This document shows positions 45,105-54,413 of a stretch of DNA of 64,000 nucleotides, in pieces. Origin of the DNA: Sphingobacterium sp. B16(2022) (GTDB taxonomy: Bacteria > Bacteroidota > Bacteroidia > Sphingobacteriales > Sphingobacteriaceae); contig NZ_JAAUVN010000001.1 in NCBI RefSeq assembly GCF_012030425.1, positions 1,922,001 through 1,986,000 of the forward strand. Direction: 5' to 3'. The notes beneath the pieces were generated by a model, which was not told where the DNA came from, did no database searches, and saw only the letters and a list, made by a program, of their open reading frames with translations. The position numbers and the translations under genes are program-made. Within the stretch, counting starts at the first letter, position 1. Every line of letters begins with the position of its first letter.

Positions 45105-46601
45105 TCATACTTCTGGCCTCATCTGCGGAAATAATAATACTTCTTGTATGGCCGTTTGGCCGGTAAGTAACATGGTTAATCTATCCATACCAATACCCAT
45201 CCCAGATGTGGGAGGCATACCATATTCTAATGCACGTAGAAAATCTTGGTCAATGTACATAGCCTCATCATCGCCTTTTTTCTGAAGCTGAAGTTGTTCT
45301 TCAAATCTTAAGCGCTGCTCGATCGGATCATTTAATTCTGAATAAGCATTACATAATTCTACTCCATTGACGATAAGCTCAAATCTCTCTGTTAATGTGG
45401 CATCATCACGATGACTTTTGCATAGTGGCGACATTGCTATGGGATAATCAATGATAAAGGTCGGTTGCACGTATTTCTTTTCACTGGTTTTTCCAAAAAT
45501 TTCATCTATTAGTTTGCCTTTACCCATACTTTCATCTTGATCGATATCGAAGGCAATACAAGTACGACGTAATTCTTCTTCGGTCATATTACTGATATCC
45601 ACACCCGTATTTTCTTGTATGGCACCAGCCATGGTTACTCGTCGATAAGGTGCTTTAAAATCGATAACAGTATCTCCCACCAATACTTCAGTTGTACCCA
45701 AAACCTCAAGACATATCCTTTCCAATAGTTGCTCTGTGAATGCCATCATCCAGTTGTAATCTTTATAGGGGACATAAATTTCCATGACGGTAAATTCGGG
45801 ATTATGGGTACGATCCATACCCTCATTACGAAAATTACGTGAAAACTCAAATACGCCATCAAATCCGCCGACAATCAATCTTTTCAAGTACAATTCATTG
45901 GCAATACGCAGATATAAAGGTATATTTAATGCTTCATGATGAGAAACAAAAGGTCTTGCACTTGCACCACCAGGAATGGACTGAAGAACTGGTGTATCAA
46001 CTTCTACATAACCTTTCGTAATGAAAAACTGGCGCATTGACTGAAAGATTTTCGTTCTTTTAAGGAAAACTTCTTTGACTCCCTGGTTAACAATAAGATC
46101 AACATACCGTTGACGGTAACGCTGTTCAGGATCAAGAAACGCATCGTATGCAACGCCCTCTTTATGTTTTACAACAGGTAAAGGACGTAGTGATTTTGAC
46201 AGAACCTGCAACTGTTTTACATGAATGGAGATCTCACCAGTTTTGGTGCTGAACACATGTCCCTCAACACCAATGATATCGCCTAGATCCAATAGTTTTT
46301 TGAATACGATGTTATATAAATCTTTATTTTCACCTGTGCAGATATCATCACGGTTGATGTAAAGCTGAATGCGACCGTACGGATCCTGCAGTTCTACAAA
46401 TGCGACCTTTCCCATCATACGACGGCTCATGATACGGCCAGCAATAGTGACTTGTTTAACCTCATCTTTTTTAAAACTCTGTTTGATATCGGATGTCGTA
46501 GCGTTTATCTTAAATTCTGCGGCTGGATAAGGATTTATCCCCATTTCTCGTAATTGTTCGAGATTCTCACGACGAATTACTTCCTGTTCGTTCAATTCCA
46601 T
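45105..46601 (-). CDS. lysS: Lysyl-tRNA synthetase, class II
   Basis: The 498-aa protein is a standard LysRS. It has an N-terminal OB-fold anticodon-binding domain (VTIAGRIMSRRMMGKVAFVELQ, broken here: about residues 48-69) and class II motif 2, FRNEGMDRTHNPEFT. Motif 3, GMGIGMDRLTMLLT, lies near the end. It charges tRNA-Lys and is essential. The length is normal. Flanked by an Rpn gene and an AraC gene, it is a conserved chromosomal anchor inside an otherwise variable region. Confidence 0.97.
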   Translation of the reverse strand: MELNEQEVIRRENLEQLREMGINPYPAAEFKINATTSDIKQSFKKDEVKQVTIAGRIMSRRMMGKVAFVELQDPYGRIQLYINRDDICTGENKDLYNIVFKKLLDLGDIIGVEGHVFSTKTGEISIHVKQLQVLSKSLRPLPVVKHKEGVAYDAFLDPEQRYRQRYVDLIVNQGVKEVFLKRTKIFQSMRQFFITKGYVEVDTPVLQSIPGGASARPFVSHHEALNIPLYLRIANELYLKRLIVGGFDGVFEFSRNFRNEGMDRTHNPEFTVMEIYVPYKDYNWMMAFTEQLLERICLEVLGTTEVLVGDTVIDFKAPYRRVTMAGAIQENTGVDISNMTEEELRRTCIAFDIDQDESMGKGKLIDEIFGKTSEKKYVQPTFIIDYPIAMSPLCKSHRDDATLTERFELIVNGVELCNAYSELNDPIEQRLRFEEQLQLQKKGDDEAMYIDQDFLRALEYGMPPTSGMGIGMDRLTMLLTGQTAIQEVLLFPQMRPEV

Positions 46602-46747
46602 ATTTTACTTTCATTATGCTATATTTCTCTTCTAATACTGAAGGAATATATAAAACACAAAAATCTCAAATCAATACGGTAATGGGTGTGAATTAACAGG
46701 ACATTATTGGTAATAATCGAAGGTACGTGAACACTTGGAGTTAAAAA

Positions 46748-47644
46748 TTATAGATTCTGATATGCTTTGGGAGTTTGCCCGGTACGTGCTTTGAAAAATT
46801 TACCGAATGTGGATTGGTCGTAAAAATTAAGAGCATCGGATATCTGCTGTACAGATTGCTGTGAGTGTTGGAGCATAATTTTCGCTTCCACCAATAAAGC
46901 ATCAGCAATCCAATCTTTAGTTCCTTTACCTGTAAGCTGTTTTAATACCGAAGCTAAATACTGGGGTGTGATATGTAGCTTATCAGCGTAAAACGATACA
47001 TGGTGCTGATGGATGACATCTTCTTTCAATAATGTTAAGAATTTATGAAAAATAATATCCTGCCTGGTTAAATTACTTTGTTTTACCTGATGTTCATGAT
47101 GATTTATCATCATGTTTTCGGCCTCGATTACATATTCCAGCAAGAGTGCATTAATGATATCTTTCTTGAAATGATGTATGGCCGGCATTCGTTGCTCTAG
47201 TCTTTCATGACAAGAAGCGAGAACATTAAATTCCTTCTCCGAAAGATGGATAACAGGATCTTTACGGATATTTAAAAAACTAGTTTTTAGCACATCGTTT
47301 TTTGACCTGTTCATTGTCTCAAAATATGCCTGTTCTACAAAAATAAGTCGATATCGGGTATCTGGGCTACCTGATATGCTTTGATAGATATGCTCGGGTA
47401 GGATAAGAAGAAAATCTTGTTTGGATAAATGATGAATGCTATAATCGAGCTCAATACGCATAGTGCCTTGTTCAACGAGCACGAACATAAAAAAAGATGT
47501 TCTTATGGGAAACATGCGAGTAATATGCAAATCACGAATACCTACATCTGCGACCAGAATACTCTCTTCAAAATCGTAAATAGCTTCTTGATTGAAACGA
47601 AGAATATCTTTGAAATTTACTATCGATATATTTACCATAATCAC
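46748..47644 (-). CDS. AraC-family transcription regulator
   Basis: The 298-aa protein has an N-terminal sensing domain (GTMRIELDYSIHHLSKQDFL is cupin-like) and a C-terminal AraC double helix-turn-helix (HVSFYADKLHITPQYLASVL and VQQISDALNFYDQSTFGKFF). A second ATG lies at 47638. It stands alone upstream of lysS with no obvious target nearby, so its regulon is unknown. Confidence 0.9.
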   Translation of the reverse strand: MIMVNISIVNFKDILRFNQEAIYDFEESILVADVGIRDLHITRMFPIRTSFFMFVLVEQGTMRIELDYSIHHLSKQDFLLILPEHIYQSISGSPDTRYRLIFVEQAYFETMNRSKNDVLKTSFLNIRKDPVIHLSEKEFNVLASCHERLEQRMPAIHHFKKDIINALLLEYVIEAENMMINHHEHQVKQSNLTRQDIIFHKFLTLLKEDVIHQHHVSFYADKLHITPQYLASVLKQLTGKGTKDWIADALLVEAKIMLQHSQQSVQQISDALNFYDQSTFGKFFKARTGQTPKAYQNL

Positions 47645-48090
47645 ATCATTATTACACTACAAATTAATAAAAATATTCGTTATTTACCAACTAATAATAA
47701 ATACCATTTGTTTTTCTTTTCATATCGTGCTACAATTGTCTTAGGTAAAACAGATGAGAGAAGATTGTTATTCGAAAGGTTCCAGAAGTGTGGATAAGGA
47801 GAAGATATAGTGAGAAGGCCTTGCTTGGAGCTCATTCTTGAATACCATGACTGGACAGTAAAAATGGAAAAGTCTCCAGCACCAGTGAAAGAGACCTTGT
47901 ATAACTGACATAGCGATATTGATTATAACACAGTCTTGTTGTTGTAGAAATTTGACTGATGATTTGCTCATAGAATTATCAAGAAACTAAAAGCTGTAAT
48001 CACTTTTGAATCCGACTTTATAAAATCCTAAATATTATCCAGATGTTAAACGCTTGTTATCGGGCAACACAGCTAAGGATCTTAAAAAGA
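47645..48090. other. Intergenic stretch with a DUF2251-gene remnant
   Basis: At about 47945-47987 the plus strand encodes RNLTDDLLIELSRN and a stop, the exact tail of the DUF2251-like gene at 60901. Upstream (47810-47940) there are short protein-like stretches such as TVKMEKSPAPVKETLYN broken by stops. Nothing else was recognised. Confidence 0.6.
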
Positions 48091-48116
48091 AAAGCCACAT
48101 CTCTCGACGTGGCTTT
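48091..48116 (-). terminator. NTF2-like gene terminator, copy C
   Basis: Same hairpin as copy A, here after the truncated copy. Confidence 0.75.
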
Positions 48117-48142
48117 GACTAAACATATGAAATTTACTTAAC

Positions 48143-48511
48143 TTACTTATACGAATTGATGGATTGGGATACTTTCCAGTTGCCACCATCATTGACCAAG
48201 GTGATAAAATCGGTCTTAGTAAATCCTTCAAATTGTTGGGTCACTTTTGCAACCATATAGTCACTGGACTGCTCAACGATTGTGGTGCTTGTTTTACAGT
48301 TCAACTGCTCGCCTTTTTGCTTTTTCAAGAATGAAATTACTTCTGAACGGCTGTTCGTCTTATCTTCTGCTGCCTGTACTTTCTGTTTAAAATCTGAAGT
48401 GAACAACTGCTCTACTCCTGCCGACTGTCCCTCTGTCATAACCGCAACATAATGGACAATAGCTAGATCTGCTGTGGATAGACTGATTAACGCTTTTTTA
48501 GGTTTAAGCAT
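48143..48511 (-). pseudogene. Secreted NTF2-like gene, copy C, signal peptide lost
   Basis: The frame matches the family from LSTADLAI onward but begins MLKPKKALIS, with foreign DNA replacing the signal peptide and promoter from ~48512. The NTF2-like domain is complete (122 aa). Without a signal the product would stay in the cytoplasm, and no promoter of the usual type is present, so it is probably dead. Confidence 0.75.
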
Positions 48512-48645
48512 TTCTAGTTACGCTCCACCCCTTATGAATATATCGAAAAAATCACGTACATTTACCTAGTAAAGACTTAAAATCTACTTGAATTTTGGAT
48601 CTTTATATAAACAGCCATTACCTTTAATCATACCAAAACACCCTA

Positions 48646-49248
48646 ATGAAGGAAAAAATTAGAAATTATTGTATTCATTTTATCAAGGAAATTATTCCTG
48701 TAATCGCAGGAATTTTAATCGCACTTTTTATTGATAATTGGAATTCCGAGAGAAAGGATAAAGCATTTATTAATCAAGTATTTTCCACAATAGATAGCGA
48801 GTTAAAGGATACTAATGAAGATATTATGGAAAAAATACCTATCCAGGAGTCTTTGATTGATTCCTTAAACTTTTATGCTAGCAACAAAAATATTAAAGTG
48901 TCGGATGTTGTAAGGAAATGTAATGGAATTCGCATTCCACAAATTAAAATCAATGCTTGGAAAACTATATCTAATACTAAAATTGACTTAATTGATTATG
49001 AGAAAATAACGATATTGTCGAATATAGCAGAACTTAAAGATATATTGGATAGTAAAAGAGAGTTTTTGATGAATTTTCTTTATTCAAATAATAATCAAAC
49101 AGATAAAAATACAAAACAGACCTTTAAGCTGTTAATTTTAGATATGATTCAAATGGAAGGAACTTTACAGCAATATATTGAATTTTATGAAAAAAGTAAA
49201 GCCACATCTCACGACGTGGCCTTTACTAAACATATGATTAAACAATAA
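48646..49248 (+). CDS. DUF6090-like membrane protein with a captured C-terminus
   Basis: The 200-aa protein has one membrane segment (IIPVIAGILIALFIDNWN, about 16-33) and a long helical part. This resembles a Bacteroidota family of small membrane proteins whose helix ends near the membrane tail. Its last ~18 residues (KATSHDVAFTKHMIKQ) are translated from the terminator hairpin of the convergent NTF2-like copy D. The original 3' end was therefore replaced when the copy arrived. Function unknown. Confidence 0.6.
   Translation: MKEKIRNYCIHFIKEIIPVIAGILIALFIDNWNSERKDKAFINQVFSTIDSELKDTNEDIMEKIPIQESLIDSLNFYASNKNIKVSDVVRKCNGIRIPQIKINAWKTISNTKIDLIDYEKITILSNIAELKDILDSKREFLMNFLYSNNNQTDKNTKQTFKLLILDMIQMEGTLQQYIEFYEKSKATSHDVAFTKHMIKQ
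49198..49224 (-). terminator. NTF2-like gene terminator, copy D, lying inside a coding region
   Basis: Same hairpin as copy A with one stem change. On the plus strand it codes for the last residues of the DUF6090-like protein. Confidence 0.7.
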
Positions 49249-49249
49249 A

Positions 49250-49699
49250 TTACTTATACGAGTTGATGGATTGAGATACTTTCCAATTGCCACCATCATT
49301 GATCAAGGTGATTAAATCGGTCTTGGTAAAACCTTCAAATTGTTGAATTACTTTTGCTACCATATAGTCACTTGATTGCTCAACGATTGTGGTGCTTGTT
49401 TTACAATTCAACTGCTCGCCTTTTTGCTTTTTCAAAAATGAAATTACTTCTGAACGGCTGTTGGTCTTATCTTCTGACGCATGTACTTTTTGACTGAAGT
49501 CAGATGTAAACAATTGCTCTACTCCTGCCGACTGCCCTTCGGTCATAACTGCTACGTAGTGATCAATTGCTAAATCTGCTGTAGATAGATTGACTACTGT
49601 TTTTTTAGAATTATCTCCTACTGGTTTGCCTGCTGCCATAGTGAATGTTGATACTGCGATCAAGGCTGCTGCTGCGAATGTTTTTGCTAAAGTGTTCAT
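49250..49699 (-). CDS. Secreted NTF2-like protein, copy D
   Basis: The 149-aa protein has the full signal peptide and NTF2-like domain of the family, with a few changes (FSQKV, KVIQQFEGF). Its -7 box is at 49797-49804. Between start and promoter it has a ~64-base insert (about 49722-49785) shared with copy E but absent from A and B, which makes D and E sisters. There is no Rpn gene next to it. The upstream repeat ends abruptly near 49895. Confidence 0.8.
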   Translation of the reverse strand: MNTLAKTFAAAALIAVSTFTMAAGKPVGDNSKKTVVNLSTADLAIDHYVAVMTEGQSAGVEQLFTSDFSQKVHASEDKTNSRSEVISFLKKQKGEQLNCKTSTTIVEQSSDYMVAKVIQQFEGFTKTDLITLINDGGNWKVSQSINSYK

Positions 49700-50069
49700 A
49701 ATGTATTTATGTTATATTGTTATTAAGTTGCATCAGCCCCACATCCACCAACTCAAACCCTGATGCCTGCTTTGCAGTTCTATTTGTTTGTTGATTCAAA
49801 AGTAGGGTGTAAATCGTTCCTGCCCTATTGCAATTAGAATAAGCCAACTAAAAACTCGGTGAATGGTGGAAATGGCTAGGTGAAGTGGTTGTACATATTT
49901 AATTTTGTTTAGTAAGTATTGAGATTAAAAGGAGAGTGTATCGAAACCAAATTATCTTTTGAAACATTCAGTAATATTGAAAAATGGAATTCAAATTGTA
50001 ATTAGTAAATTCGTATAGGACACAAACATGTTAATGGCTAGTCATTAAAGTTGAAAGACCTAAAGCAAT
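49700..50069. other. Promoter region of copy D and unassigned sequence
   Basis: Besides the copy D leader and promoter nothing coding was recognised. Homology with the other copies stops near 49895, and the rest leads to the gene at 50070. Confidence 0.5.
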
Positions 50070-50465
50070 ATGATAAATGATCTCAAAATATTAGATGAAT
50101 CTCCAGAATATACTTTAGGCCATGTTGATGAGGATATAATTTTAGTCAATAAAGGAGAAAAGACAGCTATATGCATTGGAGATATGTATGGAAACCCATA
50201 TTGTGGATTGATCGTAAACAAAGTATGTATAATCGGAGGTGATCATATTTTAATTTGGGATAATCATCAAATAACTAAATTGGACATGATAAGTAATATT
50301 GTCCAGATGCGCATTAAGAATGATGATATGATCGAGTTTTTAATTGATCCTTGGTCCAAGGAGGCATCAGTCTGGCAATTGAACCTAAAAAATAAGATAC
50401 CCTATAAAATAAGCGATTTTGAAAATCTTAAAAACATGCCATATACAGAAGAATACACCTGGTGA
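50070..50465 (+). CDS. Unrecognised acidic protein, 131 aa (immunity-like)
   Basis: The protein is cytoplasmic, acidic and strand-rich (IILVNKGEKTAICIGDMYG, then GGDHILIWDN). The alternating hydrophobic strands resemble the propeller-like layout of the protein at 50827. It is the first of a plus-strand run of small genes (50070-52867) that includes a DUF3885 protein. A role as a toxin-immunity protein is inferred from size, acidity and context only. Confidence 0.55.
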   Translation: MINDLKILDESPEYTLGHVDEDIILVNKGEKTAICIGDMYGNPYCGLIVNKVCIIGGDHILIWDNHQITKLDMISNIVQMRIKNDDMIEFLIDPWSKEASVWQLNLKNKIPYKISDFENLKNMPYTEEYTW

Positions 50466-50486
50466 AAGCATTGATTAAAACAATAA

Positions 50487-50720
50487 ATGGAACCAATATT
50501 CAGGTGTGCAAATAGAAAAGCAATTGACGAGCTAGCACAAGAGCTCAACCTATCAAATGAGGAATGGATGCAGGAATGGCCTATTGAAGTCACCAATCCC
50601 TCCGATATTGATAGATATATTGATCACTATACAACATTAACTGATGATGACAAGAAGTTTGTATTAATGGAAGAAATAATAGATGCAGCAGAAAACCAAC
50701 CCACAGAAACGTTATTTTAG
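50487..50720 (+). CDS. Small acidic helical protein, probably cut short by a frameshift
   Basis: The 77-aa protein (MEPIFRCANRKAIDELAQEL start) is acidic and helical and follows the previous gene by 21 bases. After its stop another frame continues as NVILVESKNIFLYLTFKIIE… and ends at 50819-50821. The original protein was probably ~40 residues longer and has lost its end by frameshift. Family not recognised. Confidence 0.5.
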   Translation: MEPIFRCANRKAIDELAQELNLSNEEWMQEWPIEVTNPSDIDRYIDHYTTLTDDDKKFVLMEEIIDAAENQPTETLF

Positions 50721-50826
50721 TTGAATCGAAAAACATTTTCCTATACCTAACTTTCAAAATAATTGAAGAAGGTCAGTACAAAGCAAAAGAAGACATTTCA
50801 TTAATACTCACTAAGAAATAATAACG

Positions 50827-51390
50827 ATGACTAAAGTATATAAGCAATTTATCCTTGAAATCATAGATGAACCTGATTATGAAGATGATTCAGCAGATAA
50901 TATATTTAGATATTCTAAAATTTACTTAGGGAATGATTCCACTTACCGTATAACATCAAGACATGGTATCAAAGTTTATCATGAGGGTAAAGCTATCTAC
51001 AGTTGCATAATTAAAGGTTCACAGGGTGCTAATGGGATTAATCAAAATTCTTTCATTATAGACGAGGATCAACTCGTAATATGCTGCAGTGATACAATAT
51101 TTTGTTTATCATTACCTGATCTCGACTTGATGTGGAAAATGCAGGCTGACCCAATCACTTGTTTTCAAATTTTCAAACAAAATGACTTCTATTTCGTTGA
51201 TGGTGAAACTCAAGTAACAAAGCTTAATAAAAACGGAAAGATAATTTGGCAATTTGAAGGTGCTGATATATTTGTTTCCCTTGATGATGAATCATTTAGG
51301 ATTGAAAACGACAGTATACTATTGATGGACTTCTCTAATAGAAAATATAAAATCGATTTTGATGGTAAAATAATAGAAGGAACCAAATAA
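50827..51390 (+). CDS. Unrecognised strand-rich protein, 187 aa (immunity-like)
   Basis: The acidic protein is built from repeated strand pairs (VYHEGKAIYSCIIKGSQGAN, DQLVICCSDTIFCLSLPDLD, TKLNKNGKIIWQFEG). These look like blades of a WD/PQQ-like beta-propeller fragment. There is no signal peptide. Similar partial-propeller proteins are common in immunity gene runs. It lies between the frameshifted gene and the DUF3885 gene. Confidence 0.55.
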   Translation: MTKVYKQFILEIIDEPDYEDDSADNIFRYSKIYLGNDSTYRITSRHGIKVYHEGKAIYSCIIKGSQGANGINQNSFIIDEDQLVICCSDTIFCLSLPDLDLMWKMQADPITCFQIFKQNDFYFVDGETQVTKLNKNGKIIWQFEGADIFVSLDDESFRIENDSILLMDFSNRKYKIDFDGKIIEGTK

Positions 51391-51442
51391 CTTTGATAAA
51401 TGGAAAGTTCTATTTTATAATCAAGCAATATTAAATTAAAGA

Positions 51443-52120
51443 ATGCATTCAGCTACTAAAAACAATTATGTGTCAACAATATTAAAAGAATATAAGCAAT
51501 TTTTAAGAACCAATTTCAAAGAGCTTAGGCTTAGAACACCTTTGTTCTATAGGTGGGATTTCGGACTTCGCTTTGACCTACAAACTGAGGAAACCGCTAC
51601 AAACGAATACTTTAAGGAGGTAACAAAACGTGCTTCAACAATTTTTCATTCTGTATTTGACAGTTCTGATAAAGTGTTTTTAGTTTATATGGACTATAAA
51701 TATAAACGGCAGAAAATAAGATTATTAAACTTTACATTTAAGCAAATCGAGAATCTGCAGCAGACTGAGATTAGTTATATAAAAGAGAAACGGCTCTATG
51801 AACCAAGTGACAAATTTGACGTAAGAAACATAGCTGTTGTTAAACTGACTGCCGACCGAATACATCATCAAAATATAATAACAGCAATTGGAAACACCGA
51901 TGTTCCTCCAAGAAAACCAAGACTAGACAACAACTCAATTCTCACAAACAAAGAGGTTTATTTTATCAACATTGACAAAAAACTAATCTTTCATATGTAT
52001 GACGACAGAGGTCTTGATCTTATTGCTGCCGATAAAGAATCATTAAGGTCTATCTATGAAAAATATAATGACTGGATTCTTGATAATGACAGAGAAAAGA
52101 TTCAGAAACAGTTTGAATAA
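51443..52120 (+). CDS. DUF3885 protein
   Basis: The 225-aa protein matches the DUF3885 pattern. It has an N-terminal LRTPLFYRWDFGLRFDLQ, a middle with TIFHSVFDSSDKVFLVYMDY, and the diagnostic C-terminus MYDDRGLDLIAADKESL followed by YEKYNDWILDNDREKI. DUF3885 proteins occur next to polymorphic toxins and are thought to be immunity proteins. No toxin gene is present here, so it would be an orphan. Confidence 0.8.
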   Translation: MHSATKNNYVSTILKEYKQFLRTNFKELRLRTPLFYRWDFGLRFDLQTEETATNEYFKEVTKRASTIFHSVFDSSDKVFLVYMDYKYKRQKIRLLNFTFKQIENLQQTEISYIKEKRLYEPSDKFDVRNIAVVKLTADRIHHQNIITAIGNTDVPPRKPRLDNNSILTNKEVYFINIDKKLIFHMYDDRGLDLIAADKESLRSIYEKYNDWILDNDREKIQKQFE

Positions 52121-52231
52121 ATGGAATCTCTATAATTACTTTACCAATGCTGAAAAGGTCTTCTTGAAGAAGAAAAGAAAACCTTTTATTATTTATATCT
52201 TTAACAAGAAGATTATAACCAATTTAAAGAA

Positions 52232-52867
52232 ATGGATGATTTACAGGACAAAGTTTGGTATGCGTGCTATGGTTCTAACCTTTTGGAAGAGCGTTTTCTT
52301 TGCTACATAACAGGTGGACAACCGGCAGGTGCAAAAACGGTATATGGTGGATGTCTTGATAAAACAATACCCTCTGAAAGTGAAGACATTTATATTAACT
52401 CTGAGCTTTATTTTGCTAGAGCTTCTAAGAATTGGGATAATGGTGGTGTTGCTTTTATCAGAACGACTTTTAGTCCTACTATAAAAACAATGGGAAGGAT
52501 CTATCTGATAACAAATGGTCAATTGATTGATATAGCTAAGCAGGAAACGAACACGGTATCTGGTCTTAAAATGGATTTTAATAAGGCTATACTGGACGGT
52601 TCTTATATATTTAAAGAAAAGTCTTGGTATGGTAATCTGTTATATATAGGACAACAGAAAGATTATCCAATATTCACCTTAACAAATGAAAGTGATAACC
52701 AAACGGAAACTAAACCTAGTTCAGACTATCTAAAGACTATATGCCAGGGTATCAAACAAACGCATGGATTTGATGATCTTACAATTTTAGATTACTTAAA
52801 AAGTAAGCGCGGTATAATAGGAAACTACACCGATGAGGAATTGATGCAAATCATAGCAGAACAATAG
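52232..52867 (+). CDS. Gamma-glutamylcyclotransferase-like (GGCT-fold) protein
   Basis: The 211-aa protein starts with the GGCT fold signature VWYACYGSNLL (substrate loop YGSN). A beta-rich core follows with YLITNGQLIDIA and a C-terminal helical part (LDYLKSKRGIIGNYTDEEL). GGCT-fold proteins cyclise gamma-glutamyl amines or act on related amides; the substrate is unknown. Two broken copies lie at 17151-17357 and 40540-40703. It closes the plus-strand run of small genes. Confidence 0.82.
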   Translation: MDDLQDKVWYACYGSNLLEERFLCYITGGQPAGAKTVYGGCLDKTIPSESEDIYINSELYFARASKNWDNGGVAFIRTTFSPTIKTMGRIYLITNGQLIDIAKQETNTVSGLKMDFNKAILDGSYIFKEKSWYGNLLYIGQQKDYPIFTLTNESDNQTETKPSSDYLKTICQGIKQTHGFDDLTILDYLKSKRGIIGNYTDEELMQIIAEQ

Positions 52868-52894
52868 AGCAAAACAAAAACTTACTTATCTACT

Positions 52895-53581
52895 ATGAAA
52901 TACACCATAACATGCATTCTTCTACTTATTACGACTCTCATATTTGGACAACAAATAACGTATTCAAATTGGAAAAAAGAAGCAAAAACTGAAATACGTC
53001 TTCTACCTAAATATGGAAATGCTGTCAAGACTAAAGAGCAAAAAACAATTGATCAGGAACTTATAAAGTCGTACTTAGAAAAAGCTGGAACGAATCGTAA
53101 AGCTTCTGAACTTTTGATTAAACTGGGCTTTGATTATTTATATAAGCAGGACTTAAAAACAGCCATGTATAGGTTTAATCAGGCCTGGCTTCTCGACCCG
53201 ACAAATGCAGATGTGTTTTGGGGATTCGGTGCTATTTATTTTTCATTCGAGGATTTTGAAAGTGCAATGCAGCAGTACGACGAAGGTTTGAAATTAAATG
53301 CTAACAGTTCCAACATTCTAACCGATAAGGCAACTGTTTATATGACAAGGTTTATGGAAAATCATGGAGATAAAGATTTCAATCTGGCTATAAATAACTT
53401 TAAAAAATCTTATTCTATTGATCCCAAAAACCAAAATACCCTTTTTAAAATGTCTGTATGCTACTTTGTAAAAAATGACTGTGAGAATGCTTGGAAGTAT
53501 TACAATGAATGTATAAAACTTGGCGGTAAACCAATAACAAAGGAATATACAGAGGCTTTAACACAAGGTTGTAAGAAATAA
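52895..53581 (+). CDS. Secreted TPR-repeat protein
   Basis: The 228-aa protein has a signal peptide (about 1-18) and three or four tetratricopeptide repeats (DLKTAMYRFNQAWLLDPTNA, DFESAMQQYDEGLKLNANSS, NLAINNFKKSYSIDPKNQNT). TPR arrays hold protein partners. It follows the GGCT-like gene by 27 bases and may be co-transcribed. Confidence 0.85.
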   Translation: MKYTITCILLLITTLIFGQQITYSNWKKEAKTEIRLLPKYGNAVKTKEQKTIDQELIKSYLEKAGTNRKASELLIKLGFDYLYKQDLKTAMYRFNQAWLLDPTNADVFWGFGAIYFSFEDFESAMQQYDEGLKLNANSSNILTDKATVYMTRFMENHGDKDFNLAINNFKKSYSIDPKNQNTLFKMSVCYFVKNDCENAWKYYNECIKLGGKPITKEYTEALTQGCKK

Positions 53582-53813
53582 ACGCCTGCTGATCATTATA
53601 GAATAACTTGAGGGACATGTCTGTGTGATCCACAAAGAAAGTGCATACGCAAATAATAATTCATGATTATATGTGCAAGAAAATAAAGGACTACAGTACT
53701 AAGAAGAAAATTAAATAACAAAGGTACAATTTTAGATAAGTTGTAAATGTTATCCAGAAGAGTATACAAGACGCTTCATAGACGCCTTGTATGTTTATTG
53801 AAATATATAACAG

Positions 53814-54161
53814 CTAAAGGCTTGCTGGCACATAAAATTTAATCTTTAGACTGCCTTGTTTTGCTCGATAGGCTTCAAACTGAACTGAAACCTTTGAGTT
53901 ATACCAATCAACTTTCAATTCCTTGTTAATATTTCCTCCAGCAATTGTCATCCCGTGTACTTTTACTGAGTCGTCTGTATGCCCCTCAATTTTTAGAATC
54001 ATAGTAGTAGCATCACTTACATTGGTTTCTGCATTAAGCATAGTATCACGACTCGCATCGGAAACTTCCCATTCGCCACGGTTTTGAGTATTACACGAGA
54101 CAAAGATGGCTGTTTGAATAGCTGTTAAAACTAGTGCAAAAATGACTTTATTACAAAACAT
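53814..54161 (-). CDS. Small lipoprotein, unrecognised
   Basis: From ATG 54161 the product is 115 aa with a lipoprotein signal ending IFVSC (Cys near residue 22; the longer frame to 54254 is less likely). The mature part is beta-rich with ILKIEGHTDDSVKVHG. It is expected in the inner or outer membrane. Family not recognised. It is convergent with the TPR gene and next to NTF2-like copy E. Confidence 0.65.
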   Translation of the reverse strand: MFCNKVIFALVLTAIQTAIFVSCNTQNRGEWEVSDASRDTMLNAETNVSDATTMILKIEGHTDDSVKVHGMTIAGGNINKELKVDWYNSKVSVQFEAYRAKQGSLKIKFYVPASL

Positions 54162-54361
54162 ATAAGGAAAGGTATGATGATTAATTAACTTAAAATTTCT
54201 TAATTTATTTATTAATAGAAAATATGATCTGTTTATAGAATTATCAAGAAACAAAAGTTAAAAGCTTCAGTCTTTATTGAAGTCAAATTTATAAAATCCT
54301 AAATAAGATCCATATTGTAATCGCGTGCTATTGTCCAGCGCGTCTGAGGATACTAAAAAGA

Positions 54362-54386
54362 AAAGCCACATCTCTCGATGTGGATT
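54362..54386 (-). terminator. NTF2-like gene terminator, copy E
   Basis: Same hairpin as copy A with one stem mismatch (GTGGATTT). Confidence 0.65.
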
Positions 54387-54413
54387 TGACTAAACATATG
54401 AAATTTACTTAAC

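Noticed and set aside
45839..46021. 60-aa ORF antisense to lysS
   Set aside because: Shadow of a strongly conserved gene.
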